Part shown: one piece after another, positions 25,347-33,964 of the stretch
How the letters are laid out: every line of letters begins with the position of its first letter
Numbering within the stretch: position 1 is the first letter of the stretch
The notes under the pieces: generated by a model
Told to the model about the DNA's origin: nothing
Database searches by the model: none
The model's input: the letters and a program-made list of their open reading frames with translations, nothing else
Source: Candidatus Sumerlaeota bacterium
Lineage (GTDB): Bacteria > Sumerlaeota > Sumerlaeia > SLMS01 > JAHLLQ01
Direction of reading: 5' to 3'
Assembly (NCBI GenBank): GCA_021772755.1
Contig: JAJFLJ010000165.1
Span: 1 to 46,740 of the forward strand
DNA length: 46,740 nucleotides
Made by a program: the position numbers and the translations under genes

Positions 25347-26939
25347 TTGGCCATTCAACGCGCTCTTCTCTCCGTCAGCGACAAGACCGGACTCGTGGAC
25401 TTCGCGGCGAAACTCGCGGCGAGCGGCGTGGAGCTCGTCTCCACGGGCGGCACGGCCGCGGCTCTGCGCGCGGGAGGCCTGACCGTCCGGGACGTTTCCG
25501 AGGTCACCGGTTTTCCCGAGATTCTCGACGGGCGCGTGAAGACGCTGCATCCCGCGATTCACGGGGGGCTTCTGGCGCTGACGTCGAAGCCGGAGCACAT
25601 GAAGACGGTCGCGGAGCACGGCATCGGGCTGATCGATCTCGTCGTCGTGAATCTCTATCCCTTCGCGGAGACGATCTCGAACGCGGAGACGACGCTGGCG
25701 CAGGCGGTGGAGCAGATCGACATCGGCGGGCCGTCGATGCTGCGGTCGGCGTCGAAGAACTTCGGGCGCATCACGGTCGTCTGCGACCCGGCGGACTACG
25801 ACGAGGTTCTGGAGGACATCGGAGAGAACGACGGCGACACGTCGTCGGCCCTTCGCGCGCGGCTGGCCGCGAAGGTCTTTCTGCACACGGGCAACTACGA
25901 CCTGACGATCGCGCAGTACCTGGCGGCGCAGCCGCTCGCCGCGGAAGGGAACGCGACGGTCGAGGAGTCGGACGACGCCCCGGCATTTCCGGCGGTGTGG
26001 ACGACGGCGCTGCCGCTGGAGCAGCAGCTGCGATACGGCGAGAACCCGCACCAGGCGGCGGCGTTCTACCGCGATCCCTCGGTGGTGGAAACGAGCGTCG
26101 CCCGGGCGAAGCAGCTGCAGGGCAAGCATCTCTCCTACAACAACATTCTCGACACGGAGGGCGCGCTGGAAGCGGTGCGGGATTTTGCGGACCTAGCGAA
26201 GGCGGCCTGCGTGATCGTCAAGCACAGCAACCCCTGCGGCATCGCGACCGGCGAGACGCCGCTGAAGGCGTACGACTCGGCGCGGGAGACGGATCCGGAT
26301 TCGGCGTTCGGCGGGATCGTCGCGTTTTCGTGCGACGTCGACGGCGAGACGGCGAAGCGCGTCGCGGAGACGTTCAACGAGGTGGTGATCGCGCCGGGTT
26401 ATACGCGCGACGCGCTGGAAGCGCTCTCGGCGAAGAAGAACATGCGGGTGCTGGCGACGGGGCCGTTCACGGAGAAGAGGCCCATGCGGCTCGCGCGGGG
26501 CGTGGTGGGCGGCGTGCTGGCAATGGACCGCGATCTGGGTCTGGTGAAGGCGGCCGATCTGAAACTGGTGACCGCGGCGGCGCCGACGCACCAGGACCTG
26601 AAGGCGCTGCTGTTCGCCTGGCGATGCGTGAAGTGGGTGAAGTCCAACGCGATCGTCTATACGTCCGAGTCGGCGACGCTGGGAATCGGGGCGGGGCAGA
26701 TGTCGCGCGTCGATGCGGCGAAGTTCGGCGTGGCGAAGGCGCGCGCGGACCTGAAGGGGTGCTACATGGCGAGCGACGCGTTCTTTCCGTTTCGCGACAG
26801 CGTGGACGCGGCGGCGGAGCACGGCGTGCGCGGCATCATCCAGCCGGGGGGATCGATCCGCGACGAAGAGGTCATCGCGGCGGCGAACGAGCATTCGATC
26901 ACGATGGTGCTGACGGGGATGCGGCACTTTCGGCACTGA
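25347..26939 (+). CDS. purH: bifunctional AICAR formyltransferase/IMP cyclohydrolase
   Basis: PurH performs the last two steps of IMP synthesis. The N-terminal IMP cyclohydrolase shows [18 protein letters not shown] and [14 protein letters not shown]. The formyltransferase part shows [60 protein letters not shown] and [12 protein letters not shown]. At 530 residues it is full length. The start is a TTG at 25347, with AAAGGA 8 nt upstream and the conserved [12 protein letters not shown] immediately after. It faces away from purE, so the two purine genes share a control region. Confidence 0.96.
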   Translation: MAIQRALLSVSDKTGLVDFAAKLAASGVELVSTGGTAAALRAGGLTVRDVSEVTGFPEILDGRVKTLHPAIHGGLLALTSKPEHMKTVAEHGIGLIDLVVVNLYPFAETISNAETTLAQAVEQIDIGGPSMLRSASKNFGRITVVCDPADYDEVLEDIGENDGDTSSALRARLAAKVFLHTGNYDLTIAQYLAAQPLAAEGNATVEESDDAPAFPAVWTTALPLEQQLRYGENPHQAAAFYRDPSVVETSVARAKQLQGKHLSYNNILDTEGALEAVRDFADLAKAACVIVKHSNPCGIATGETPLKAYDSARETDPDSAFGGIVAFSCDVDGETAKRVAETFNEVVIAPGYTRDALEALSAKKNMRVLATGPFTEKRPMRLARGVVGGVLAMDRDLGLVKAADLKLVTAAAPTHQDLKALLFAWRCVKWVKSNAIVYTSESATLGIGAGQMSRVDAAKFGVAKARADLKGCYMASDAFFPFRDSVDAAAEHGVRGIIQPGGSIRDEEVIAAANEHSITMVLTGMRHFRH

Positions 26940-26945
26940 GACCGG

Positions 26946-27158
26946 TCAGCGCACCATGCGGCCGCGGTTCTTGAACCGCTCGGCGAGGTTGGTGCTGTCG
27001 AGCGTGGACCACTCCGTCTTGTAGAGGGGGCAGGGGTACTGACCGACGTGCATGTCCTTCTCGGGGTGGGAGCAGTCGCATGCGTCGGAGCCCTGCGCGG
27101 TGTCGGCCGGCTTGTTGAACCGCAGGCAGTCGGTCATGGTGCACTTCACGCGAATCAT
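26946..27158 (-). CDS. small cysteine-rich protein, probable metal binder
   Basis: This 70-residue protein starts at 27158 with GGAG 6 nt upstream. It has five Cys (KCTMTDC near the N-terminus, then DACDCSH and YPCPLYK) and several His, an arrangement suited to a zinc or iron-sulfur site, and a basic C-terminus ([12 protein letters not shown]). There is no signal peptide or membrane helix. It converges on purH with a 6-bp gap. The function is unknown. The arrangement resembles small zinc-ribbon-like proteins, but I do not recognise the family. Confidence 0.7.
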   Translation of the reverse strand: MIRVKCTMTDCLRFNKPADTAQGSDACDCSHPEKDMHVGQYPCPLYKTEWSTLDSTNLAERFKNRGRMVR

Positions 27159-27289
27159 GGGAGGCTCCGGGACTCGTCGCAGGGGCTGAGATCGCACTGG
27201 CGACAAGAGTCTGGTGCAGTCCGGAGGGATCGTCAACCGGGCAATGGGGCGCGTTGCGGTATGGGTGGGCGCTGCATTGGCTGCGATCG

Positions 27290-28082
27290 TGGGACTACTT
27301 CAGCCGTCCCTCCGGGACTCGGTCCCGGAATGGGCGTTGTTCCCGGCACTGAAGTGCCGGGCTAACATCAGCCGAGCCCTTCGGGCTCTGTTTGCGGGGA
27401 GGCGGGGTCTGCTGCGGGCAGGCAAAGGCCGTTGGATAGCGACGGGGGCGCTTGGCGTTGTTCGTTGGTAGTTGTTCGTCGGTAGTTGTTCGTCGGTAGT
27501 TGTCCGTCGGTAGTTGTCCGTTGGGCGAGAGCGTTCGCGAGGCGGCAGCGCACATCATCTTCGTCTGCATCTTCATCTTCATTTTCGTTTCCCCTTCCTC
27601 CGCGTTCCCCGCGCCTCCGTGTGGCCACCGAGCCGGGCGAAAGAGGCGTGGCGGGTTGATCGTCGAGAGTTGGTAGTTGATCGTTGCAAGTGATGGGTGA
27701 TGAACGGCGCACTTCGAGGGTGGCTTGGGCGTCCCGCCCAAGCAAACGCCAGCCTTTCCGCAACCGCCGGGCTGTCACGTTCTTCGCCCGCCGGTTCGCG
27801 TCTCGCAAAGCCCGACGCCGAACCGGCGAAGACCGCGCCAGCCCTGGGTTTTCCGCGCCGACCGACCCGGGGCCAGGTCGTCCCTTCGGGACTCCCGCCC
27901 CGGGCTACCTGCGTGCGCTCCTCCGGAGCGCTGCCCCCTTCGGGGGCGAAGAGGGGGCGCGGGTGGTGAGGAGTGCGTCTTGAGTTGTGCGTTGGGCGCT
28001 GTGAATCGAACGCGGCGAGCGGCGGGTCGCGCGGTGTGCGTTGTTAGTTGTTAGTTGTTAGTTGTGCGTCGTTCGTTGTGCG
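27290..28082. repeat. intergenic mosaic repeat B (inverted relative to A)
   Basis: The gap 27159-28184 has no gene. 27293-27400 holds short palindromes (CCCGGCACTGAAGTGCCGGG, GAGCCCTTCGGGCTC). 27467-27522 is four tandem 14-bp units (GGTAGTTGTTCGTC and variants). 27530-27638 matches module A4 inverted. 27656-27704 is a 7-bp array (TTGATCG, TTGGTAG, TTGCAAG). 27690-27785 matches A1 inverted, and 27769-27954 matches A3 inverted. 27981-28015 and 28041-28082 are further 7-bp arrays, including TTGTTAG three times. The modules are shuffled compared with copy A. Confidence 0.88.
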
Positions 28083-28184
28083 TTCGGTGGCATGGACGTT
28101 TCGCATGGCACGACCACGTCGGTCAAGAAGGGCGGTCTCACCGAGGTCCAGGTCATCCCCGCGCGCGACGGAATCGTCGCCAGA

Positions 28185-28922
28185 TCAGTTCAGCAGGGCT
28201 GTTTCGCCGAGGCGCCAGGAGTAGTCGAGGGGTTCGAGCCAGTTGCCGGTTTCGAGGTGCGCTTCGGGCTGGTCCATGTGACGGAGAAAGGTGAATCCCC
28301 AGCGCCCGACGCGAATGGGGTGTTCCTTCATGGCCTTGTCGTCGCGCTGCATTTCGGCGATATCGACGACGCGGCCGCCCTTGTCCAGGCTGAGGCCGCG
28401 GGGGTGCAACTTGAGGACGCGGTGCGCCTCGTCCTCGTCGGCAAAGCAGGAGTCGGGGGTGAGCACGCATTCGTCGGTGATTTCGCCGATCATGTAGCCT
28501 TCGGCGACGCCGCGGGGGTCCTCGACGGTGATGTCGAGCAGTGAGTCCTCGCGCTTGAGGGCGATTCGCGAGCGGTGGAAGTGGAAGTCGGTGAGGATGT
28601 TTCCGCCGGTGCAGACCAGAGAATTGTCGGTGTCGCTGCGGATGAAGTAGGAGCCGCGCAGTTCCTTGCCGCCGGAGACGGGAACGCGGACCAGGAGTCT
28701 GTAGGAGACGTGGTGGCAGGTGACGGACATGAACGGGGGGATGCCCGCCGGCCGAATGCCTTCGGTTCGGGAGATGCAGACGCTCCAGAAGGCGAAGCCC
28801 TCGTGGGTGAGGAGCTTGAAGCCCCGGGGGATGAGCTTGCGGACGTGGTCGCGGGGGGTGCGGAAGGCGAGTTGGACGCACTCGGTCAGGCGGCCCCTGA
28901 TGGTATAGCGCAAGGGACTCAC
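28185..28922 (-). CDS. DUF2071 (YqjF-like) family protein
   Basis: This 245-residue soluble protein matches DUF2071, a group related in fold to acetoacetate decarboxylase. It shows an LTECVQLAFRTPRDHVRKLIPRG opening, a VSYRLLVRVPVSGGKELRG strand with FIRSDTDN, and a C-terminal GNWLEPLDYSWRLGETA. Its biochemical role is not established. The GTG start at 28922 is accepted because the family block begins right there; no strong ribosome site is visible. It stands between repeat mosaic B and ricT and is divergent from ricT. Confidence 0.85.
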   Translation of the reverse strand: MSPLRYTIRGRLTECVQLAFRTPRDHVRKLIPRGFKLLTHEGFAFWSVCISRTEGIRPAGIPPFMSVTCHHVSYRLLVRVPVSGGKELRGSYFIRSDTDNSLVCTGGNILTDFHFHRSRIALKREDSLLDITVEDPRGVAEGYMIGEITDECVLTPDSCFADEDEAHRVLKLHPRGLSLDKGGRVVDIAEMQRDDKAMKEHPIRVGRWGFTFLRHMDQPEAHLETGNWLEPLDYSWRLGETALLN

Positions 28923-29197
28923 GGGGCTGGCCTTTCGGCGCCGTTCCGGGGGGAGGCGCCGGGCACGGTTCGACCGCGCGAGAACTCCGATTCAGGCGTG
29001 TGGGCCGGTGTTTTCAGAGGTTTGTCGGCGGCGCGGACAGTATCGGGGCGGGCCGGGAGCCCGTGACGACCGTCCGCCGAGTCGTCGAATCGTTCGCTTC
29101 ATCGAGGTTTCTGTTGTCCGCCAAGCGGGATGGAGATCAACTGCTTTTTGCCGGTCCGGGGCACGGACGACTCGGATCAAAGGACTTGGAGAGAGAA

Positions 29198-30436
29198 ATG
29201 CCGCAAGTTTTGTCAGTCATGTTTTCCGACCGCGATATGCCTCTGCGGTGCGATCCAGCCACGCTGACGGACCTGAAGCCCCACGATTTCGTCGTGGCGC
29301 GGCGGGCGGACCGCGAGGACGTGGGGATCGTGGCGGCGGTCGAGTGGGTTTCCAGAGAGCAGATCAAGTTGCGGCGCTCGCCGATGGACAAGGTGCTCCG
29401 CCGGGCGGACACCGCCGAGCGCGAGGAATACGTCGCGCGCAAGTCTCTGGAGCGCCGCGCCCTGAACACGTGCAAGGCGAAGGCGGCGGAGATGAAGCTG
29501 CCGATGAAGGTTTCGCACGCCCAGTTCAACGCGAGCGAGGGGAAGATCATCTTCCACTTCACGAGCGAACAGCGGGTGGACTTTCGCCAGCTGGTGCGCG
29601 ACCTCTCGGCGATTCTGAAGACGCGGGTGGAACTCTGGCAGATCGGGGTTCGCGACGAGGCGAAGATGGTGGACGGCTACGGGGTGTGCGGTCTGCGGAC
29701 CTGCTGCTCGCAGTGGCTGCCGGACTTCCGACCCATCAACATCCGCATGGCGAAGACGCAGGATATCAACCTTCCGCCGAACAAGCTCTCGGGCCAGTGC
29801 GGGCGGCTTCTCTGCTGCCTCTCCTACGAGGTCGACCAGTACAAGGCGATGGGGAAGGAGCTTCTTCCCAAGGGCGCGACGGTCCAGATCGACGGGCTCG
29901 ACGGAGTGATCATCGACCGCAATATCATCGCGCAGCGGTACATTGTCCGCATGGCGGACGCGTCGCGCAATCTGTCGGTCAAGGCGGAGGACCTGGAAGA
30001 GGTTCGCGTTCCGGATCAGCTGAAGAAGATGGCGAACGTGTTTCGCACGATCAAGCGGCAGGCGGAGGGCGAAACCGAGACTCCCGGAGACGTTCGCGGA
30101 ATCCGGGAAGCGAGGAGCGCTCCGGAGCCGGTGCGCCAGCGGGCGGCAGCCGCGCCTGCGGTGGAACCCCCGAAGGAAGAACAGCAGGACGAAAGCTCGC
30201 CGCGCGGCAAGCGGCGGCGAAACCGCCGGGGGCGCAAGAAGTCCGGCGGCGGCGAGGGCCAGCCGCAGCAGGCCGCTCCCCGCAAGTCGGAGAAGCCCCG
30301 GCAAGCCAGGGCGGCCGATGGCGGAGGTGCCTCGGAGGGCAAGGACGGGGGCGACGGCGATGGGAAGAGCGGTCGCCGGCGCAGGCGGGGCGGCAAGCGC
30401 CACCGCAGAAAGCAGGGCCCGGCGGAGGGTTCCTGA
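29198..30436 (+). CDS. ricT: PSP1-domain protein RicT with a long basic tail
   Basis: The first 300 or so residues are a PSP1/RicT (YaaT) protein. The cysteines that hold the iron-sulfur clusters of the Ric complex are present at C164, C169, C170, C201, C206 and C207 (YGVCGLRTCC, SGQCGRLLCC). In Bacillus, RicT works with YlbF and YmcA in RNA processing and development. The last 110 residues are a disordered Lys/Arg/Gly-rich extension (KRRRNRRGRKK, GRRRRRGGKRHRRK) absent from typical RicT and suited to binding RNA or DNA. ATG 29198 follows GGAGAGAGA. The lipoprotein operon begins 111 bp downstream. Confidence 0.92.
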   Translation: MPQVLSVMFSDRDMPLRCDPATLTDLKPHDFVVARRADREDVGIVAAVEWVSREQIKLRRSPMDKVLRRADTAEREEYVARKSLERRALNTCKAKAAEMKLPMKVSHAQFNASEGKIIFHFTSEQRVDFRQLVRDLSAILKTRVELWQIGVRDEAKMVDGYGVCGLRTCCSQWLPDFRPINIRMAKTQDINLPPNKLSGQCGRLLCCLSYEVDQYKAMGKELLPKGATVQIDGLDGVIIDRNIIAQRYIVRMADASRNLSVKAEDLEEVRVPDQLKKMANVFRTIKRQAEGETETPGDVRGIREARSAPEPVRQRAAAAPAVEPPKEEQQDESSPRGKRRRNRRGRKKSGGGEGQPQQAAPRKSEKPRQARAADGGGASEGKDGGDGDGKSGRRRRRGGKRHRRKQGPAEGS

Positions 30437-30547
30437 GGAACATTCCCGCCCGGGCCTTTGTCGGACTGCCCGGACGGACCGGCGCCATTCGCTTTCCGCC
30501 AGGTCCGCACCGGCTTCGACAAGCCAGCCACTTCAAAGGATTCTCCC

Positions 30548-31159
30548 ATGCTCGCGATACGCACCACGGCATTTGCACTGATCTGCTCCATCCTGCTGGC
30601 GACGGGTTGCGCGAAGAAGGAGTCCTTCAACATCCGCGACGTCGATCCCGGCCAGGCGGGGACGGTTCGCTCGCTGGGGCCGGAGAGCCAGGACGTCGTG
30701 CGGCTGGCGGACCTCATGGTGCGGTCGCTGCTGGAATCGCATGTGATCTCGTCGTCGGAGCATCCGCCGACGATCGCGATGCTTCCGATGGAGAACAACA
30801 CGCGCTTCGCGTTCAGCCAGGAGATCTTCACGACGAAGCTGAAGGCGGAGCTGAACAAGCAGGCCAACGGCAGGCTGCGGTTCGTCGCGCGGGATCTGAT
30901 GGACGACATCCAGGCCGAGCGCCAGGCGAAGCGCGCCGGCGAAGTCGACTACGATCCGGAGCAGCGCACCCTCACCGTCGCCGGAGCGGACTATTTCCTG
31001 GCGGGCCGCGTGGACGGTCTGGGCAACGCGAGCAGGCTGGGCCAGTCGGAATACGCGGTGTACGCGTTCAAGCTGGTGAATTCGGAAACCGGCATCGAGG
31101 AGTGGGAAGACCTCTTCGACGTGAAGAAGGAAGGGCGCGACGACGTCGTGTACCGCTGA
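30548..31159 (+). CDS. LpoB-like outer-membrane lipoprotein (PBP activator)
   Basis: This 203-residue lipoprotein has a signal peptide ending LLATGC. The body fits LpoB: ADLMVRSLLES, PTIAMLPMENNTRFAFSQEIFTT, RLRFVARDLMDD, ADYFLAGRVDG and YAVYAFKLVNSETGIEEWED. LpoB reaches through peptidoglycan to stimulate the bifunctional penicillin-binding protein PBP1b. ATG 30548 is preceded by AAAGGA. It starts a set of four closely spaced lipoprotein genes that includes COG3014 and YcfL homologues, a grouping I recall next to LpoB in other diderms. No PBP gene is present in the window. Confidence 0.88.
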   Translation: MLAIRTTAFALICSILLATGCAKKESFNIRDVDPGQAGTVRSLGPESQDVVRLADLMVRSLLESHVISSSEHPPTIAMLPMENNTRFAFSQEIFTTKLKAELNKQANGRLRFVARDLMDDIQAERQAKRAGEVDYDPEQRTLTVAGADYFLAGRVDGLGNASRLGQSEYAVYAFKLVNSETGIEEWEDLFDVKKEGRDDVVYR

Positions 31160-31183
31160 CCGCGCGCCGGGTTGGCCGTGGCC

Positions 31184-32545
31184 ATGAACCGCACCGATTC
31201 GCACAACGGGCGCCCGCGCCCGACCGCCGCCGCCGGACTGCTGCTCCTGGCGTTCGCGGCACTGATGGCCGGGGGATGCGCAAGGTCCCCGCGGAGCGGT
31301 GTGCCTCCGGGTTTCCAGAGCGTCGAGCTGAGCGAACGCCTTCGGCCCCTGCAGCGGAAGCTGAACGCCGAAGGCGAGCGGAACTGGGTGCTGAACCTGA
31401 ACGCGATCGCGATGGGCGCCCTGCGCGACGGCGACCGCGAAACGGCGAAGCGCGCCCTGGACGAGTCGGTCATGCTGATCGAGGTGATCTACGGGGACAG
31501 CGAGCAGGCCCGCCGCGCGCGATCGATCTGGTTTCGCGAGGAGTCGAAGGTCTTCAAGGGCGATCCCTACGAGCGCTCGATGACGTACATGTACCGCGGA
31601 ATCCTCTACCTGCAGGACCGCGACTGGGACAACGCGCGGGCGTGCTTTCGCAGCGTCCTGTTCCACGATTCGCTGGCCGCCGACCAGCAGAACCGGGGCG
31701 ACTGGGTTCTCCCCCACTACCTGATCGGGGTGTGCGAGGTGCAAATGAAGCGGCCGACGTTCGCGCGCGAGGCGTTCGTCCGCGCGGAAGCGGCGTATTC
31801 GGAATTCGTCGCGGCGTACTCGCCGCTCGAAGACTCGCATCGCGCGCCGCGGCTCGAACTCCGGGATTCCCTGCCGCCGTTCGACGAGGAGACGAATCTG
31901 CTCGTCGTGACGCAGCACGGCCGCGCCCCGCGCAAGAAGGCGACCGGTTCCCACGGGGAACTGCTCGCATACATTCCCGGAGGCGGCGCCGGAATGTCGC
32001 CCGCGACGGTGGCCGTGGATGGCAACGGTGGGACGCGAACCTCGTTCGGGGACTCCGTGTACTTTCAGGCGGCGACGCGGGGGGGGCGGGGCGTGGACGG
32101 CATCCTCGGGCAGCAGGCGAAACTTCGGGGCGGCGCGGAAGCGGCGGGGAGCGTCGCCGTTCTGGGCGGAGCCGTCGTGGCCGCCCACGGCGTTTCGAGC
32201 GGCTCGGACAGCACGGCGCTGGCAGGGGCCGGCGTGCTGGCGGCGGGTGCGCTGATGTACGGGTTTTCCACGATGGTGCAGCCGCAGGCGGACACGCGGG
32301 AGTGGGCGGCGCTGCCGGACTCGCTGGGGATCGCCGTTTCGACGGCGAAGCCGGGCGTTCGCGAAATCGAGGTTTCGTACTCCGCGGAGGATGCGAACCG
32401 GTTTGGCGGAAACACAAGGGCGCGTGAACTTGTCGAAGTGCCAGAGCCGGGCGCGGGCGTTGCCGTGATCCTGGCGTTTCCCCCGCCGGCAGTGTCTCTC
32501 GTCGGCGGAATCGAACACGACCCGACCATGGAGGTCAGCTCATGA
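31184..32545 (+). CDS. COG3014-family lipoprotein with TPR-like helices
   Basis: This 453-residue protein has a signal peptide with lipobox MAGGC. Residues 40-215 are helical and TPR-like (AKRALDESVMLIEVIYG, YMYRGILYLQDRDWDNARACF, FVRAEAAYSEF). Residues 310-345 hold a Gly/Ala-rich hydrophobic stretch (VLGGAVVAAHGVS, ALAGAGVLAAGALMYGF) that may insert into a membrane. It matches the COG3014 family, which sits beside LpoB and YcfL in other genomes. An upstream in-frame TTG at 31172 is possible, but ATG 31184 is preferred. Its stop overlaps the next start (ATGA), showing translational coupling. Confidence 0.82.
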   Translation: MNRTDSHNGRPRPTAAAGLLLLAFAALMAGGCARSPRSGVPPGFQSVELSERLRPLQRKLNAEGERNWVLNLNAIAMGALRDGDRETAKRALDESVMLIEVIYGDSEQARRARSIWFREESKVFKGDPYERSMTYMYRGILYLQDRDWDNARACFRSVLFHDSLAADQQNRGDWVLPHYLIGVCEVQMKRPTFAREAFVRAEAAYSEFVAAYSPLEDSHRAPRLELRDSLPPFDEETNLLVVTQHGRAPRKKATGSHGELLAYIPGGGAGMSPATVAVDGNGGTRTSFGDSVYFQAATRGGRGVDGILGQQAKLRGGAEAAGSVAVLGGAVVAAHGVSSGSDSTALAGAGVLAAGALMYGFSTMVQPQADTREWAALPDSLGIAVSTAKPGVREIEVSYSAEDANRFGGNTRARELVEVPEPGAGVAVILAFPPPAVSLVGGIEHDPTMEVSS

Positions 32546-32976
32546 AACGACACGTTTGGATCGGAAAGACGGGTGCGCTCGTTCTGCTCGCGGCGGTGGG
32601 AATGACGAGCGCCGCGTGCAGCAAGCGCTCGAAATCGCCGAGCTTCGCGCGCGTGGACAAGGAGGCCATCGAAGCGGCGACGGCGCCGGTCAACGTCCTG
32701 GACTACGACCTGCGAAACCGGGTGGCGGCGGACCAGGCGACGAAGTCGCGGCTGGAGGACGGGCGGCTGGAGGTTCGCGTGAACCTGCGGAACTCGACGC
32801 GTAAGGACCTGGACGTTCTGGCGAGATGTGTGTTCAAGGATGCACAGGGAATCTCTCACGGAGACGAAACGGAGTGGGAGCCGATCTTCTTCGCTCCGCA
32901 GCAGATCCAGACGTATGTCGCTCGCTCCAAGACGGGCACCCCCAGCACCTTCACCGTGGAGGTTCGACGGCCATGA
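32542..32976 (+). CDS. YcfL/DUF1425-like lipoprotein
   Basis: This 144-residue protein has a signal peptide ending SAAC, a slightly atypical lipobox. The C-terminal 80 residues show the DUF1425 pattern: GRLEVRVNLRNSTRKDLDVLARCVFKD, a Trp in DETEWEPIFFAPQQIQTY, and a final strand FTVEVRR. YcfL is a small periplasmic lipoprotein found next to LpoB in many diderms; its job is unknown. The gene overlaps both neighbours by 4 bp, so all three are translated as a coupled set. Confidence 0.82.
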   Translation: MKRHVWIGKTGALVLLAAVGMTSAACSKRSKSPSFARVDKEAIEAATAPVNVLDYDLRNRVAADQATKSRLEDGRLEVRVNLRNSTRKDLDVLARCVFKDAQGISHGDETEWEPIFFAPQQIQTYVARSKTGTPSTFTVEVRRP

Positions 32977-33173
32977 CACCTCGTCTCAAGACCCTGTTTC
33001 CCGCATTCGCGGTCGGAGCCTGTCTCCTTGCGGGTGGTTGCGGCGGCAAGACTTACCTGAAGGCGCCGAACGAGGATCGCTCTGCGGTCGTCCAGCCGGA
33101 GGCGAACGTGGAATCCACGGACCGGCGGGAGGGCTATGCGGTGGACCAGCCGGTTCCCGCCGACCGGTACTGA
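32973..33173 (+). CDS. short lipoprotein of the LpoB operon
   Basis: This 66-residue product has a signal peptide with lipobox LAGGC and then only about 43 residues of a polar, probably unfolded mature part. It overlaps the YcfL-like gene by 4 bp (ATGA), which strongly supports that it is translated. It has no recognisable domain. It may be an outer-membrane spacer or a partner of the other three lipoproteins. It is the last gene of the operon; no hairpin terminator is evident before the next gene 52 bp on. Confidence 0.75.
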   Translation: MTPRLKTLFPAFAVGACLLAGGCGGKTYLKAPNEDRSAVVQPEANVESTDRREGYAVDQPVPADRY

Positions 33174-33225
33174 CGCCGCGCGTTTTCTTGTGGACGGCGT
33201 TGCCCCGGGCCGGATGGAATGAAGT

Positions 33226-33939
33226 ATGCATCCCATCAGGTGGGACGGTCATACCCGCATGAGCGACGACCAGACAAAGCGACGAATCATCAGCCGCCTG
33301 ATGCGCGAGGCGGCCTCGATCTTCAGCGAGAGCAGTTCCAGCGACCTTGCCCCGGCGCTGCCGAAGATGCGGGCGGCGGTGCTGCTGGCGGAACAGCTGG
33401 GCGACAAGGCGCCGCTGCTGATCTGCCAGGCGAATCTGGCGTGGATGAGCGCGGTGTGCGGCCGCGCGCACGATGCGATGACGCACATCGAGCGGGCCAT
33501 CGACGCCGCGATCGAGCACGATCTGCCGATCGCGGTGCGCAATTTCGCGTTCACCAAGTTCGTCGAAATCTGCATTCTTCTCCAGCGCGATCCGGACCGC
33601 GCGCTGACGTACTCGCGGGCGCTGGTCCAGTCGGCGCTGGACGAGGAGGGAAGCTACGAGCAGTTCCTGGCCTCGCTGTTCAATCTGTCGATCGTGTGCC
33701 AGGAGCTTCTTCGGACGCAGGACGAGGCCGTGGCGGTTCTCTCGTGGATCTGCGACGAGGGCCGGCCGTCGGACCATCCCATCGTGGAACAGGCGAAGAA
33801 GGCCTACGGGCGAATCGTCAACAACCACCCGCCGGAAACCCGCCACACCTGGCTCTCGGAACTGGAAGCGAACCGCGACGAACTGCTGTCGTCGGCGACC
33901 GACGGCTTCCTTCCGAAGTACGGCCCCGAAGCGAAATAG
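33226..33939 (+). CDS. TPR-like helical hypothetical protein
   Basis: This 237-residue all-helical, soluble protein has Ala/Leu-rich repeats like tetratricopeptide helices (MRAAVLLAEQLGDKAPLLICQANLAWM, HDAMTHIERAIDAAIEHD, AVRNFAFTKFVEICILLQ). This suggests a protein-protein interaction scaffold in the cytoplasm. The start is uncertain: ATG 33226 or ATG 33259 (MSDDQTK), neither with a strong ribosome site. It converges with the tyrosine-autokinase gene, leaving 25 bp between the stops. I do not recognise the family. Confidence 0.65.
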   Translation: MHPIRWDGHTRMSDDQTKRRIISRLMREAASIFSESSSSDLAPALPKMRAAVLLAEQLGDKAPLLICQANLAWMSAVCGRAHDAMTHIERAIDAAIEHDLPIAVRNFAFTKFVEICILLQRDPDRALTYSRALVQSALDEEGSYEQFLASLFNLSIVCQELLRTQDEAVAVLSWICDEGRPSDHPIVEQAKKAYGRIVNNHPPETRHTWLSELEANRDELLSSATDGFLPKYGPEAK

Positions 33940-33964
33940 CCGCGTCCGTTCCGGCGGCCGGCCG

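Noticed and set aside
29008-32427. An 1,139-codon plus-strand frame over ricT and the lipoprotein genes
   Set aside because: It crosses several genes with their own starts, ribosome sites and lipoboxes in other frames.
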